Origin: Pezicula radicicola | Lineage: Eukaryota > Ascomycota > Leotiomycetes > Helotiales > Dermateaceae | Direction of reading: 5' to 3' | NCBI GenBank assembly: GCA_003008705.1 | Contig: PDUO01000024.1 | Location: forward strand, 2,831-66,830 | Length of the DNA stretch: 64,000 nucleotides | In this document: piece by piece, positions 20,480 through 33,300 of the stretch | Numbering within the stretch: position 1 is the stretch's first letter | Layout of the letters: the number at the start of each line of letters is the position of its first letter | Translations under genes and position numbers: made by a program | The notes under the pieces: model-generated | Told to the model about the DNA's origin: nothing | Databases searched by the model: none | What the model saw: the letters and a program-made list of their open reading frames with translations, nothing else

Positions 20480-22575
20480 GTTGGCTGGTAATAAGTGAAC
20501 GGGCCTGTGTCAAAGCGCTTGTTAGTAGGTTATGTTTTGAGAATTGGAGCTTTAAATCAAAATTGAATTTGCAGCAGATGAAGCTTGTGGCCAGTGAATA
20601 AGTTGTGACGATTCCGAACGTACCTCGAGAAATGGGTTGTGGTGAAGGGATGGAGCCGTTCGTACTCGATGGAGAGATGGGGAGAGCTGGCCTTTAAGCT
20701 AAAGGGGGCGGGACGATAGTGGCTAGTGCCAATTGATAAGCACACGGTCTTTACACGGTGTTCTCAAAGAAATCGAGGATTATTTATTATTGATCAATGC
20801 AAGGCAATGCACAACAGTCAACACCAAGAATTCATTTATATCACGTAAGAAGACTTTATCCGTCGTACATGCCAGATATACAGTGGTGCGTGGTATACGT
20901 TCCGGATGTGAAGGCTGTATTCAGAGGCATATCAGGCGCGATAGTACCTACCTACCTATCAACCGAGTCTATCTGGGGAATAACCTTAATTAACACAACA
21001 GAACACATTGCAGTTCCTCCCAAGCCAAGACAACCTGAGAGGAAATCCTTCGATTCTTCGGAAGCTGCACCAAATCCATCGTTGGCTAAATGAGGGATTG
21101 AAGAAAATCCAGGTACTGTACAGGGACTGGCCCACCTTACCGACGAGTAACTGAAATTCAGCTTGATAATGCGCGAGGCTGAGGCGTCGTTACAAATGTT
21201 CTTATTTTAGACGGCTGGTGTGGAAAGGAGAGCGAGCAGGCACAGTACCTAGGTATTTTAAGGGGGTTCGATTGATTTACTTGACGCTGTGGTTGACAGC
21301 CTATTCATTCCAAACCTGAACTCAACAAGATGCTGTATGTAGTATTCAGCAATCTTTTTATCCCTGGATAATCGGAATTTGGTGATGGCTACCCCAAAGC
21401 TTCTTTTATTACCAATGCTACTGCCGCTTAGTGATACTGAAGTCAGTTTAGAGGCAGCCAAGAAGAATTTATACAGTTAAATAAATTCTTCGAGAGCTAC
21501 GGAAATTTTCTGCAAGCTGGGGTGGGCGGAGCTTTTTTTTCAATTAGAAACAAAAAAAAAATTTCTTAGTTAATATGACATTGGTTCTAGAGGTTTGGCG
21601 ATGGCTGGATGTGCAAGTCGAGCTCTCCTAGTTTGGCGTGTTCTGTTGATTATTGATCAAATTGCTTATATCGAAAAAGCTTTAAGTCCCAGATGTGAAC
21701 CAAGTGAGTTACTCAACTCAAGTGAGCTACTCTGACTAAGTGAGTTGCCTAAGTAAGTTACTACGCTGCTACGTTGGTAACTATTATTTGAGACTCTTAG
21801 CCATAGTCGCGTACGTTGCAGCGACTCCATTTTTGGGTGGTTTTCAAATATCTATGAGATGAAGGTTATGGGGCTTGATTACCTTTAGAAGAACAGTACT
21901 TATTGGTTCATATGACGATTGGCTCACTATAATAACCGTATTAATTACTAGTGGCACTAAGCTCGTGTTATACAGACCATCTTGAAGGGAGGACCGCGAA
22001 GCGGCTTTACCTATATGGAAATCCGACTTTCCTTGCCATTAAGATACTTGAAAAAGCTTTTGTTAATATTGTTAGCACTTAGCATTTGGAGTAATCGAGA
22101 TAAAGCTCTTGAGCATTGGTGTAAGTGAAGTGTTCTACAAGATGGCCGTGATACTTCGAAGGCGGCATGACTACCTATGCAATTAGTTATGCTGTACAGT
22201 AGATGAGATAGGCCCTCTTCATTACCTACCTAGGTACCTGCAAAGCAGAAAAGCCTAAGACCTGGTTAAGCAGGTAAATCTGGCTCTCCTGTAGTGTGGG
22301 AGGTTTCTTAAAAAAAAGTGCGTCTACGCTAGCATCGCCTGCCTGTGGTGGTTCCTGCCAAAATTGGAGAAAGTCTGGTCAACACTCAGCACCGCCTTAT
22401 TCCTCAACATCCTCCTCACATAATTCCCAACCATGTAGGATGCAAATCACAAAGCCGGTGACCGCCTCCTTCAGTCTCCCGTGGAGATGTTCTTGTATAC
22501 GATGTTGATTATCTGATTCTTTCCTTCGGTATTTATCGACTCCTCCTGCCTACAGGTTGAAAATCACGCCGTAAT
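20480..22575. other. intergenic, 2.1 kb, PDI promoter side
   Basis: No gene is recognised. Short (TACC)n and CCTAGGTA-type stretches occur near 20945, 21246 and 22220, and a tandem copy of the 18-nt repeat lies at 21700-21762. Plus-strand ORFs here have no motifs. Confidence 0.6.
21700..21762 (+). repeat. 18-nt-unit tandem repeat, copy 5 (clearest tandem)
   Basis: Consecutive units GAGTTACTCAACTCAAGT, GAGCTACTCTGACTAAGT and GAGTTGCCTAAGTAAGTTAC show the 18-nt period of the family. Terminal inverted repeats are not evident. Confidence 0.75.
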
Positions 22576-25500
22576 ATGGATCCTCTCCACTCTGTAAAGC
22601 GCTCTGTGAGCCATGAGGGGCTCAGCCATAGCCATTCCTCGCGTGCTCGTGCAACTAGTGACATTACATCAACACGGAACATAAGGGCTTTTAGGCCAGC
22701 ACTGGATGAAAACCAGACTCCACCAGCCCTTCCAAAAGGCTTCGAGGGCATGCTCAAAACCACCACCGAAACAGGCGACATTGGTTTATTCTCAATCAGG
22801 CCTTCACGACTCCCAACCGTGCTCAATACACCTCGGCGGACTGGAGGGACGTGGAGTCATAATGGACTGCCAAAGGCACAGCAACAACAGTTTCGGCCAT
22901 ATGGTGGCACAAATATGGTCGATGATAGAAGACGTCTCCCATCATACGCTAGGGATGCGTCCTCAGAAGTCATCTCCATGTACGAGTCGGAAAGTCAAAA
23001 GTCTACCAAGTCGCGGGCATTTAATACCGAACAAGACTATCGCTCATTCTCCATGACCCAGACATCTTCATACACTTTGTCCAATAACAAATCGTACAGC
23101 AGTCTTCGAAATCAGGTTGCAGACGGAGGTATGCAACGCCCAAGATCGCCTTTCGCATACCCAACCCGATTAAGACGCCCTGGGTTCCGCCCATCGTCTC
23201 CAGCATTAACCGACGGAGGCTCAGTTGACTACAGCCGGCGTGCTGAGATTGATCGGAACCCCTTATATGCAAGTACTCCATTTCTCTTGGATAGCCTACG
23301 GCACATCACTTTTTCTTGAAGGCCTGTTTAAACCCACCTCTTATTGGAATAGGATTGGTTGTGAACATTGAAGGAAGAATTTGCTCGACCACTTGAACTG
23401 ACGCGTAAGCCAGACAAGTAGTAACAATACCTCGTCGCCTGCATCCCTCTACGCACGAAAACGTGTGCCTGCACCTCTGTCTATTCGTACAGATACCAAT
23501 AGGTCGACCCCTTCGCTACTGGGCCAGACATCGCCGCCTCGACGAAGCTCTTCCCCTCTGCAGAGAACATTCACTCCTGGCAGCGATTGGGTAAGAAGAA
23601 ATGACCCAACATCAGGAAACTCCTCGCCAGCGCGTAGTTCCTACAGCATTGCCTCCACTGCCAATCAGTACCAATATGCACCAGTGCCTTCAAATACTAC
23701 AACACCAGGGAAGGCTCCAGCATCTCCATTATACTACGACTATACAGAGGAATTTGACGTGGAAGAATACAATGACGTGCGATACATGGAGCCACCGCCG
23801 GCCTTTCGTGTAGAGAAGACCATTCCAGAAGATAGGCCATTGAGTGCAGAAGTATCTGCAGCCACCGATACCCCCGCATCCCGCGAAATAGCAGTGGAAG
23901 CGAGCTTGGGTCTCACACCATCGCCGGCATCATTAATGTTTCGAGCCCAGGGGAGCACCCCGACGTCTTTCAAGAGTGCTACAAGCCAGATTGGGCGTGA
24001 AATTGGTCAGCCGCCAGCTTTTGAAGCAGATCTCATCAGTCCAGATACAAACCAGGCTGAAAAAGTGCAGTCTGAGGATACGGTGGAACATCCTCATCTA
24101 AACACAACTCCTCAGCTCGATATAGTTGATGCTCATGAATCCAAAGACCTTGCAATACCAGCCGACCTAGTTGCTCGAAGGCTAAGCGCACAGGTGAACG
24201 AAGCCTTTGGGCTGCCTCAATCTTCGTCACCTATAGATGAGGCTAGACGAGTCGAGGCTACAAGCGGAGAATCAAGCAAAAGCAATGTTATTCAGAGTGA
24301 CAGCGTTGCCGAGCCCGTCTTTCCAACGCGAAGCTCGTCATACATTTTGAATAATCCCTTGCCAATATTTCCAACTCCTCCTGGCCATAGGTTCTCCGAA
24401 CATATTGTGTACGCCGACTTTGAGAGTGAGAAGGGGGTGATCATAGACGAGGGGCTCATTCCACTCCATGCTGGAGCTCCCAAGATAGCCAGAAAACCTG
24501 TCAGAACTCCGTCATCTGCTACCCAAGAAAAGAAAGGCGCGTCCTACGAGATACCATATGAAGAGAAAAATTCTATACAACGCTCGGAGACCCCGAAAGA
24601 TTTGATAGAGACGCCCAGAAGGACCCCCATGTTATCGCCTACCATACCAGAAGAGAAGATACTCGATCAACCTTTAGAGTGTACAGTTACACTAGCTTCA
24701 CCAGAGTTGACTCTAAGTGGCCCTCATAATGGTGGAAGGAGGACGGAGGCAGCAACAGCTCCCTTAGCGTTAGAGAAAGGTTATCTGAATTTCAGCCATC
24801 AGATCCCAAGAAGGACTGTTTCTCGGTCAGATTCCCCTATGTTAGCACCAAAACCGATATCCCCTGCACGACAACTCAAACTGAAGAATAGTGTTCCACA
24901 ACTCATGAAAGCACTACCGCCATTGCCACCAGACCTATCGCTTCGTGTTGCAGCCTCTACAAAGATGCTTGGAGCTAGTCAAAATCAATTAACAAGTCAA
25001 TATTCAACCCTGGTGCCCGTTACTATCACCCAGCAGCAAACTCATACATCAGAACAACGCGAGCTTGCCCAAGATTATTTGCCATCTGTGAATGAGGAAT
25101 ACAACGAAAAAGAGCTGCAGAAAGGACAACTCCCAGCCGAGCTTCACTCGGACTCAATCTTGGTAGTCTCAACTCAAAAAACAACTTCTGAACCAGCAAC
25201 TGCTACAAAGCCCGCAACACCTCCGCCTAAACTTAAGCTTAGGATGAAGTCTTCTTCGACGTTACGGCCTACTTCCCCTCCTGATGCTAGACCTTGGAAT
25301 CTGGAGGAAAGCTATCCCTGGACAACTCATCAGCCCAATGTTCATTTGCCTTCTTTAGTATCAAATAGCCCACATCGAAGCTCTAGACAACCGAAGTTCA
25401 GACTAAAAGTTACCAGAGCTTCTAATTCCACTCAGGGTACAGTGAGAATCACCAGAGACTCATTTGACTACGATGGGTTGGCAAACGGTTTGGACTTCCA

Positions 25501-26122
25501 GAACCCAAAAGATTTGTTCACACCAAGTACATCTGGACTTGATACCATTTTCCGGAAAGTCAGCAAAAACCTGAAGGCACGAAGGTCCAGTGTCACTAGC
25601 ACTCGCTCGGCTGAGGAGCGCATACTGCCTGTGGTTTCCGAACAGACTGAAAGCCACACGCATCGACCTCCGGATCTAAACCTCACGGCCTCGAATGAGG
25701 CATTGAAAGCAACTTCTGGATCTCTTGCCCCTCCGTTCAGTCCTACCGATGTAAGAAGCTTTTTCTCGGACGACAGCTCACATCAAGGAGGTAACAGTCT
25801 TCGAAAGAGGATTTCTAATCTCCGAAATCGGATGGTTGTTCCATACGGGTCCCGAAATGCATCTCAATCATTTGACGATATTCTCTTCAGAGAACGCCTC
25901 GCAGCCGAACACCCTGTTGTCTCCATGACCAATAGCAATCTAAACACAAAGAGAACAGGTAACGAGCGAGAAGGTCGGTATGCAAAGAGAGAACAGGCAA
26001 AGAAGTTAAAAGCAAAGGTGTCTGAGTGGTTCAAAGGAGCTCGATCGGCAATCAAAGCAAAAGTGAAGTTGCGAAGCCAGACCGGCAAGAGTAGCTCAAC
26101 CCAGCCAACAGGTGAGGTTTAG
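22576..26122 (+). CDS. large, low-complexity fungal protein of unknown function
   Basis: Exons 22576-23268 and 23414-26122 give 1133 aa. The only join that keeps frame uses a GC donor (TAT|GCAAGT) with acceptor CCAG at 23413, a GC-AG intron of 145 nt with branch point CTGAC. The protein is rich in Ser, Pro, Thr and Arg throughout, with proline-directed sites (SPR, TPR, SPT), so it is probably disordered and a phosphorylation target. The C-terminus (~1070-1133) is strongly basic and probably helical (KREQAKKLKAKVSEWFKGAR). No catalytic domain or membrane segment is seen. I do not recognise the family; a cytoskeletal or cell-cortex scaffold is conceivable but unsupported. Confidence 0.8.
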
Positions 26123-27286
26123 GGACGCAAGGTGTTGTGCGGGTAAAGTTGCTTCGTTGTCATAATAATGTTTAAACCGTAGCAGGCCAAGTAGGTTTGG
26201 TTCTGTCACAATTTAGCTTGTAGTCTTAGCTTTATGGAGTGCTGTGCGCTACCGGGCGCCGTTGGTGTAGCGGAGGCTAGAACATTGTCAACCGGGTATT
26301 ATTGTTGTTTTGAGCTTGCTATGAGCTCGATTGGGTCGATACTTCAAATTAGTTACAACGTTATCCCAAACTATGACAATCCATTTGATGCCAAGACCAC
26401 AAAATGCGTGAGTCAATGATATCTATGATGTTTTTTTAACACAGCGGGTTACACTATTGTTTATCTTGCTTGCCAATACCTTACTTTGCGTTTGTATTTG
26501 AGAACTCATTTGTGACCTTGGTAGCAACTTGTAGCGATCTGTGCTGATTCGCAGACGTGTATTTGATTTGCTCATAAAATTGGAGAAGACCCTCCCTTTC
26601 AGATTCAACTAAGTCAGTTATCCAAACCAAATCGCTGTCAACCTGTCTGTCAACAGAATCCAAGCCCGTGAATTATACCGATAAAGTCTCCCCAATAATT
26701 GAACTGGTGAACAATTCTTAGATGCTCCTTCCCAGGTTTGTCGAATTTGACTTTGTGGTGGTGCAGGCCCTTTGTTGATTGACTCACTGAATAACTGGCT
26801 GGCGTCACAGCATCTCTTGCCTTTCTAAATCTTCCTTCTCATCCCTTCTCATCCTGCAATCACTTTTACTCATCAACTCCCATTCATCAACTCCAACTCC
26901 GACTCCGCTTGAAGGAGGCGAGAATCATCTTCATTGAAACGGTAAGTCTCACCTATAGTCTTAAATGTTGTTATATATTTGATTAGTGCTCAATAGCTAA
27001 TGTTGTTGCAGTGGCTCTTGCTTTTTGTCATTCATAGATCGAACTCCACAAAAATCTCTACTCAACAACTTTCATCCAACAAGTACAAAGACTCTAGATC
27101 TTGATCAACTGTGGTATGCTTCTTCCAATGTGGATTTGAATGTCGCCAGAACTGCTTCATTTCTAATAACTAATGTCTCCACAGTGCCTATCACCTTCGC
27201 CGGTCATAGAACAGATTCTGTACCAATCTCGACACTTGCAAACCAAGTCGGCATAGCCCGAGCCAAAGGCTCAACACATATTGACG
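26123..27286. other. intergenic plus 5' UTR exons of the next gene
   Basis: 26123-26780 holds nothing recognised. From about 26800 a C/T-rich leader begins. Two good introns lie in the untranslated leader: 26942-27011 (GTAAGT...GCTAATGTTGTTGCAG) and about 27112-27184 (GTATGC...ACTAATGTCTCCACAG). The spliced leader has no ATG before 27287. Confidence 0.65.
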
Positions 27287-27936
27287 ATGTTCTCGATGAA
27301 GAGAAAGAGGTCGAGTGTGGCCGATTCGATGTGTGAGGTGGTTTCCCAACCTACTTCACATCTCCATACCACAGTCTCCTACCATCGAGACCAACCGAGT
27401 GTGGTGACAGAGCAGGAAATTTTTGACGAAGAGGGGACAGAAGCTAGACCACGTCGATCAAGTCGATCCAGTATTCCTCGCCTAAAAAGGTTAAACACTG
27501 GTTTTTTGTCGTTGCGGAGGAAGAGTAGGCATGATAGTGGGGTAGGCATGTTGCCTGAAGATACTGAAGATACTGCGGTGCAGTCTTCACCAGTACCAGA
27601 TATTGAAGTAAGTTTCTATTCGTTACGATATTTATTGGACTTGACACAGAACTGACTGTGCTTCAGGACGAAGCTCAGCGCATGAGCGTCATATCACCGA
27701 GCAGTTTGTTTAGCCGTGGTTTCTCGTTTGGCCCACGACGGACGAGATCCAATAAGTCACCACCACCAAATCCTGAGATGTCAACTAGGGCATCCCCAGT
27801 AATAGATGATGCCAGTGGCATTCCTAATTGCCATAGTGCCGAGAACGTTGACGATTCTCCTGCTGCTGCTGCTGCTGCGCAAGAGCGACGGGGATCGGCG
27901 GATATCAAGGCCCTCTGGAGGGAACAGGAAGACTAG
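27287..27936 (+). CDS. small basic Ser/Arg-rich protein of unknown function
   Basis: Exons 27287-27607 and 27667-27936 are joined by a 59-nt intron (GTAAGT...CTTCAG), giving 196 aa. ATG 27287 is the first ATG after two apparent 5' UTR introns, which supports this start. The protein has a basic Arg/Ser stretch (RPRRSSRSSIPRLKRL; FLSLRRKSRHDSGVGM), a second one (FSRGFSFGPRRTRSNK) and a short poly-Ala run near the C-terminus. There is no membrane segment or known domain. It looks disordered and phospho-regulated. I do not recognise the family. It is convergent with MON1, with only 95 bp between stop codons. Confidence 0.75.
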
Positions 27937-28031
27937 AAGAATACACAATTTGCAGAGTGTTTTGGGACGGTTGAACAGTCCCCTCGGCGTTTTAGTTGGG
28001 CGAATGTCTTCCGCAAATAATAAAGTAGTAA

Positions 28032-30169
28032 TTAGAATACAGCTCCGCCAATAATAAAAACTCGTTCTTCTTCCCGTTTCACCCATTGAATGACTTTGTT
28101 TGCACCTTGGGCGAGAGCTGCACGAGAGGCGTTCGGACCTGCAACGCAGTAAAATTCGAAAATTTGTGTGCTCCAAGTAAGAGACACACAGTTGCGGTTC
28201 ACGCAATGAAGCACTTTTAAGTGCGAGTGCTTTGCGTGAGCTGATTCGTGAAGATTGTGGTAGAGGGTCATGAGTCTGAAAATTTGTTAGATATTGATAT
28301 ATATAGAAAGCACGAAATGATGTTGAAGTGCAGTAGGGTATATTACCTTCGTCGTGCAAGCAGACTGCTGAAATGTGGAGAGAATGATGACATTGTGAAT
28401 TGGACGTTTGCACGAGACTTATAAAGAAAATGCCGTAGCTGTGTTCCTGGCACGATATCTGTGGTGCTGGGGCGCCCTTCGCGGACTGCAGCCTTGATGA
28501 TATCCATACTGCCGTTCTTCTCGAGTTGGCTAACCACATCGTCTCGCATTTGTTTGAGTTCATAAAAGCTTTCTTTATCGGCGCTGATGAGAAGAACTGC
28601 TACTTCGTCCTCTCGACCACTGTTGTTGGCGGTAGAAGGTCGGTGTGCATTTTTATTTACAACTTCATCTTCGAGAGCGCTTAGGAAGCTGACATACATG
28701 TACAGATATCCTCTGTTGTTGAATCCAGGAAGGCAGAGTGGGATCCAGTTCTCTCCTCCGCCAGCCTTGACTCCACCGGCTTCGAAGAGCATATTGAAGA
28801 TTAGTTGCAGGTCACTGGGGTGTAAAGAATGTCGCTTAGGTCGAATAACACTAACAAGTCTCCCACCAGCAACAATGAGACCGTATAATAATTTATCTGT
28901 CCGGGCTTTCAACAAGGTGTTGTTGATCACATAGCGTTGGGACTTTCGGAGCTTCAGGCACTCCAGCGCCGATAATAAGGCAGACGGTGATCCCTTGGTA
29001 AATGTGTCGGCAAGGGATGACAACAAGCTTTCTGTGCCTTCTAGCGGCCTTCGAAGATCTGTGTTGGGTCTGTTGGAGAATAGATGGGTCAATGTAGGCA
29101 GTGTCAGCGTAGACAGGATTTGCATGTACAATGCTTCGAGCTGGGACCTCAATTGAGCATCACTCTCTCTGAGCCTGCTAATGGCCACGAAGTAGAGAGG
29201 TCCATTGGTGGATATAACGAATCTCGTCCTTCCAGCCGTGAAACCGAACAAAGGATCCTTTGCGCTCTGGTAGAAGGAAATAAGCGTTTGAACAACTCCA
29301 GTATAGCCGTTAATGAGATTTTGATCACCGTGTCGGCTATAAATGGGCTTTCCTGCAGACGAGAGTATCATATAATGCTTAAATTTGGACAAGAAGGCTT
29401 CCGTTTCTCCTTCGTCTTTTTTCACTTCATCGAATTCATGATCGAAATTCACCAATGACGTATCCTCATATTCAGTCGTTTCGAAGGGGTTCACCGTATC
29501 TGCCTGGGAGCTTAACAGTCTCCATGCTGGAGTTTGCGCATTGAGCCCGTCGTCTAGTAAGCTTGCCAGATCACCATTTCCCTTGAGGATCGGCGTATAG
29601 CTCATAAGACTTGTGGTATCATCGCCTTCGCTACCACTACGGCTTGCTCTTTTGGCTGGTGTCGAAGACCCCGTAGTATGTATAGAGATAGTCTCCGAGA
29701 CCGACCTACTGGCTGGAGTTGAGAACGTGCCCCTTGTTCCATCTGGGAAAGATACCGTTTGTATGTCTATCGCCGAGTACGCCGTGGTTGGCTTTGATTG
29801 TAGTGCAGGACGTCCGTGAGATGTTGCTGGTTGTTCCGTAGTTTTTAAGAGAGATGGCCTCGGTGGTAGAGGAGGGCGGATCTCCTCCCTATCGCTATCC
29901 TCGTCCTCCTTGCCGCCTTGGTTCTTTTCAATGGCATCCTGCTCCATCTTCGCCTCTCCTGTTGTAACATGGGCGTTACCTCCGGTGCCCGTCGCGTCTC
30001 CTGCCGTTATTGAGATATTATTCCCATGTTCATTCTTTGCCTGCAAAGATGGCGGTTCCAAAGCCGCATATACAGATAGTTGGTCATGAGAGGAAGTCCC
30101 TGGCTGTTGAGGGGAATTTCCCATGTCCCCCTTGGACTTGAAATCGTGACGTTGGCAGACAATTGACAT
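28032..30169 (-). CDS. MON1: vacuolar fusion protein Mon1
   Basis: Exon 1 is 30169-28347 and exon 2 is 28275-28032, with a 71-nt intron, giving 688 aa. The first ~230 residues are disordered and acidic. The conserved longin-type region starts near [20 protein letters not shown], followed by [36 protein letters not shown], and the C-terminal block [10 protein letters not shown] then [20 protein letters not shown]. Exon 2 supplies that C-terminus, and the join gives [15 protein letters not shown] as in the family. Mon1 with Ccz1 is the Rab7/Ypt7 exchange factor for late endosome, autophagosome and vacuole fusion. ATG 30124 (better context, MGNSPQQP) is an alternative start. It is divergent from DOP1. 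Confidence 0.95.
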
Positions 30170-30365
30170 CACGAATCGGACATTTTTAGTGAAGTCAGGG
30201 GTGCTGCCGCGGCCGACAGCCTTGGGCGCGAGGGAGCATCACTCATTCGAAGAGGCCACGCGTTGAATATCATAACCTCACAACCTCCCCAGATACGGAA
30301 GCTACACGGAACAACGTCTAAAAGAATGATCTGGATACAGATATCAAAAAAGCCTTGCAGAAACC
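30170..30365. promoter_or_regulatory. shared MON1/DOP1 divergent promoter
   Basis: Only 196 bp separate the start codons of MON1 (-) and DOP1 (+), so both promoters and leaders must fit here. Both genes act in endosomal or Golgi traffic. No specific factor site is claimed. Confidence 0.6.
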
Positions 30366-33300
30366 ATGGCCGCTCTTGAGCCAATCTCGGGGCTTGAGAC
30401 ATCACCTACGAGCTCCGGTCGAGCATCTCCCGTCTCGAAGAAATGGAGGAACCAGCTAGGAGCAGGTAATTGATGCTGATATATATATTCTTTTGGGATA
30501 GTAAGCTAATGTACTGCTATAAGAGGAGCCCCCGAGCAAAGATAAAGCCTTTCGAAGATATGCGTCTGGCGTCGAGCGTTCCCTCTCGTTGTTCGACACA
30601 GCCTTGCAGGAATGGGCCGATTATATATCTTTTCTAGGACGGCTATTGAAGGTTGGAGACTCTCATGATGGCTCTAAATATGCTTTTCTGATCTTCGAAT
30701 ATAGTCCCTCCAAGCACACCCCTCCAAAACCGCCGCCATTCCATCCAAAGGCCTTGTCGCAAAACGTTTGTCGCAATGTCTGAACCCTTCGCTCCCGTCA
30801 GGTGTGCACCAAAAGGCAATCGAGGTATACAGCTTCATTTTTTCAATGATAGGCCAGGAATCCCTCTCTCAAGACCTCCCGCTATACCTGCCAGGCTTGT
30901 CGAGCACACTTTCATTCGCCTCGCTATCAGTCCGGACACCATTTCTTGAACTACTTGAAAAACATCTCCTGAAGCTGGATGCTCGATCGCTACGCCCAGC
31001 TCTAAAAGCTGTAATACTTATGCTACTACCTGGTCTTGAAGAAGAGACAAGTGAGGATTTTGAGCGGACACTCAAACTTGTTGAAGGTTTCAAACGGGCT
31101 GTGAGGCCGGTGGGAACAAAAAACTTGGGGCAGAGCCACAGCAGTGGAGATGAATATTTCTGGCAGTGTTTCTTCCTCGCAACTATAACTGGTAATAGTC
31201 GCCGCCTTGGTGCTCTGGCATATTTAATTCGAAATCTACCTAAGCTTGGTCAGAGTGCTACGAATAGTTCACATAACGGCATTGGTAGCACATACTCGAC
31301 CAGCCTAGCTGAGATCGTTACATCCCCTGAGCCAGGTCTGCTACTCCGATGTTTTGCTGCCGGTCTTGCCGATGAGCAGCTATTGATACAGCGAGGATTT
31401 TTAGACCTTCTTGTGACCCATTTACCATTACATGCGGATGTACTGCAGAAACGTGTTAAGAGTGAGGATCTAGAACTCCTCATAGCAGCTGCTTCTGGCG
31501 TTGTTGCGCGGAGAGATATGAGCCTCAATAGGCGCCTTTGGACATGGCTTCTTAGCCCTGAACCTACCAGCAATGATGCTGACCATGAACTCGGCCCAGA
31601 GTCTCCGACATCTGTTGTGGGAGATCCTCTGGCTGCGCAAGCTTCAAGAACAAGGTATTTTGAGGAGTTTGGTTTAATGCCACTGACGCAGGCGCTTCTC
31701 AAGCTAATAGGGCGAGAGTTCCAAAACCCGACCGAGAGAGCAAAGCCATTTCGTATATGTCTTTCCTTGATGGATAGATGGGAGATCGGAGGCCTTGTTG
31801 TACCGGACATTTTCTTGCCCGTTGTGAACAGCGTACGAAGATACAAACAAAGTGCTGCCAGCAAAGCGGACTTTTCAGAAGTGCTCCGTAGTGCCAGTAT
31901 GTTCTTCGATGGTGTGGAGAGCGGTTTAATATGGGGTGAGATTGTTGGTTTGATTGCAAAAGCCCTCAGCCCAGGCAAGATTTCAATGTCTGAGCGAATC
32001 GACAAGCTCACCTTGGTCAATTTTATCATAACACATTTCAATGTGCGAGAGGAGGAGATGCTTTTGATACATGCTCCGTTGGCAGCGCTGACCATTCTGG
32101 CTTTGCTGGAAGATGCCAAGGAGAACTTACACAGACAAACTACCCACGCCGGGACATCGGACGAAGTGACAAAGATGGCTCTGAGTGTCACGATGGACTT
32201 GCTTGACCTCATCCCAGAAAGAGCATTTCAGACGCGGCCTACTACAAGTCAGTCAACGGCAACATTCAGGGGTGAAGACGTGCAATCCATCTCCAATAGC
32301 GAGATTTTAGAGAAAATCAAAACATTTTATGTTCAGGACCAAGGGAATCTCGACGCTTTTTCACCCCCATTTCAACAAACCCTAACCACGAGCGAGCTTC
32401 TAGTCCGGGAAGCTGGCAGCATTACCTGCAAGAGTCTGTCTGACTCAGTGTCAAGTGCTGATGCTGGGATCAAGAGCAGGCTCTTGGTTATGATGCTAGC
32501 AAAGGTACCAAAAGTTGAAAGTCTCGACACAGCGAAGATACTGTCCTCTATGCACAGCAAACTATCTGCTCCATCTCAGCTACCCTTTACAACCTTCACG
32601 TCAATCATATCTCTTGCCACTACCCTTTATTCAACACATTACATACTTGCGGCAGACCTATCGAGGCTCGTGGATCCTCTGGTACGTCTAGCGTGGGCTT
32701 ACTTATCTGCTTCTTATCCCAAATATCATGTGGAAACTGTACGTTGTCTGTGGCAACTCCAGACTGCTCTGTCTCTTTCAAACCATGAGATAGAAGCTTC
32801 TATTTGCTCTTTGATGATTGAACACGACCATACTGGCACATTCGCAATTCGGGATGCCGATCCAGGCCGTAGTTTCAGCATACTGTGGACGCATACATTA
32901 CAAGATAATGCTGGTCATCTGGATCGAAGACAATCAAAGGCATCCCTTGTCGATAACAAGGGTGAAATCCGAATGTCGGGAATTGGTAATTATGAGGTAA
33001 TGTTGGCAAGGCCTCTATTCATACTCTTGGACGCTCTCCTTGATGAACGAACACAACTTTTCATGACTGTAAGAACATGGCTTCAGAGTTTAGTTGGTAT
33101 TGACAAGTGCGTTATTTTATTCAATTAGTCTAACGATTGCTAATACCTCATTAGGCTGTTCCATCTCTTTGTAGCTAAATTTTCTACCTTTGGCTTCCTG
33201 CAAACGGCCTCCGAGGATGACTCGAGCAACAAGCTGCAGATTTATGCCGATGAAGACGACTTAGACCAATGCCTTTACTATTTGCGGACGCTTTCGAACA

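Noticed and set aside
21700..21762. Possible CRISPR-like array of 18-nt repeats
   Set aside because: Eukaryotic genome, repeats directly abut without unique spacers, and the family is dispersed; a tandem or MITE-like repeat explains it.
27025..27336. 103-codon plus-strand ORF upstream of the 196-aa gene
   Set aside because: It has no ATG at its start and is cut by a clear intron (about 27112-27184); it is 5' UTR sequence.
31250..32212. 320-codon minus-strand ORF
   Set aside because: Antisense shadow of DOP1 exon 3; composition reflects the complementary Leu/Ser codons.
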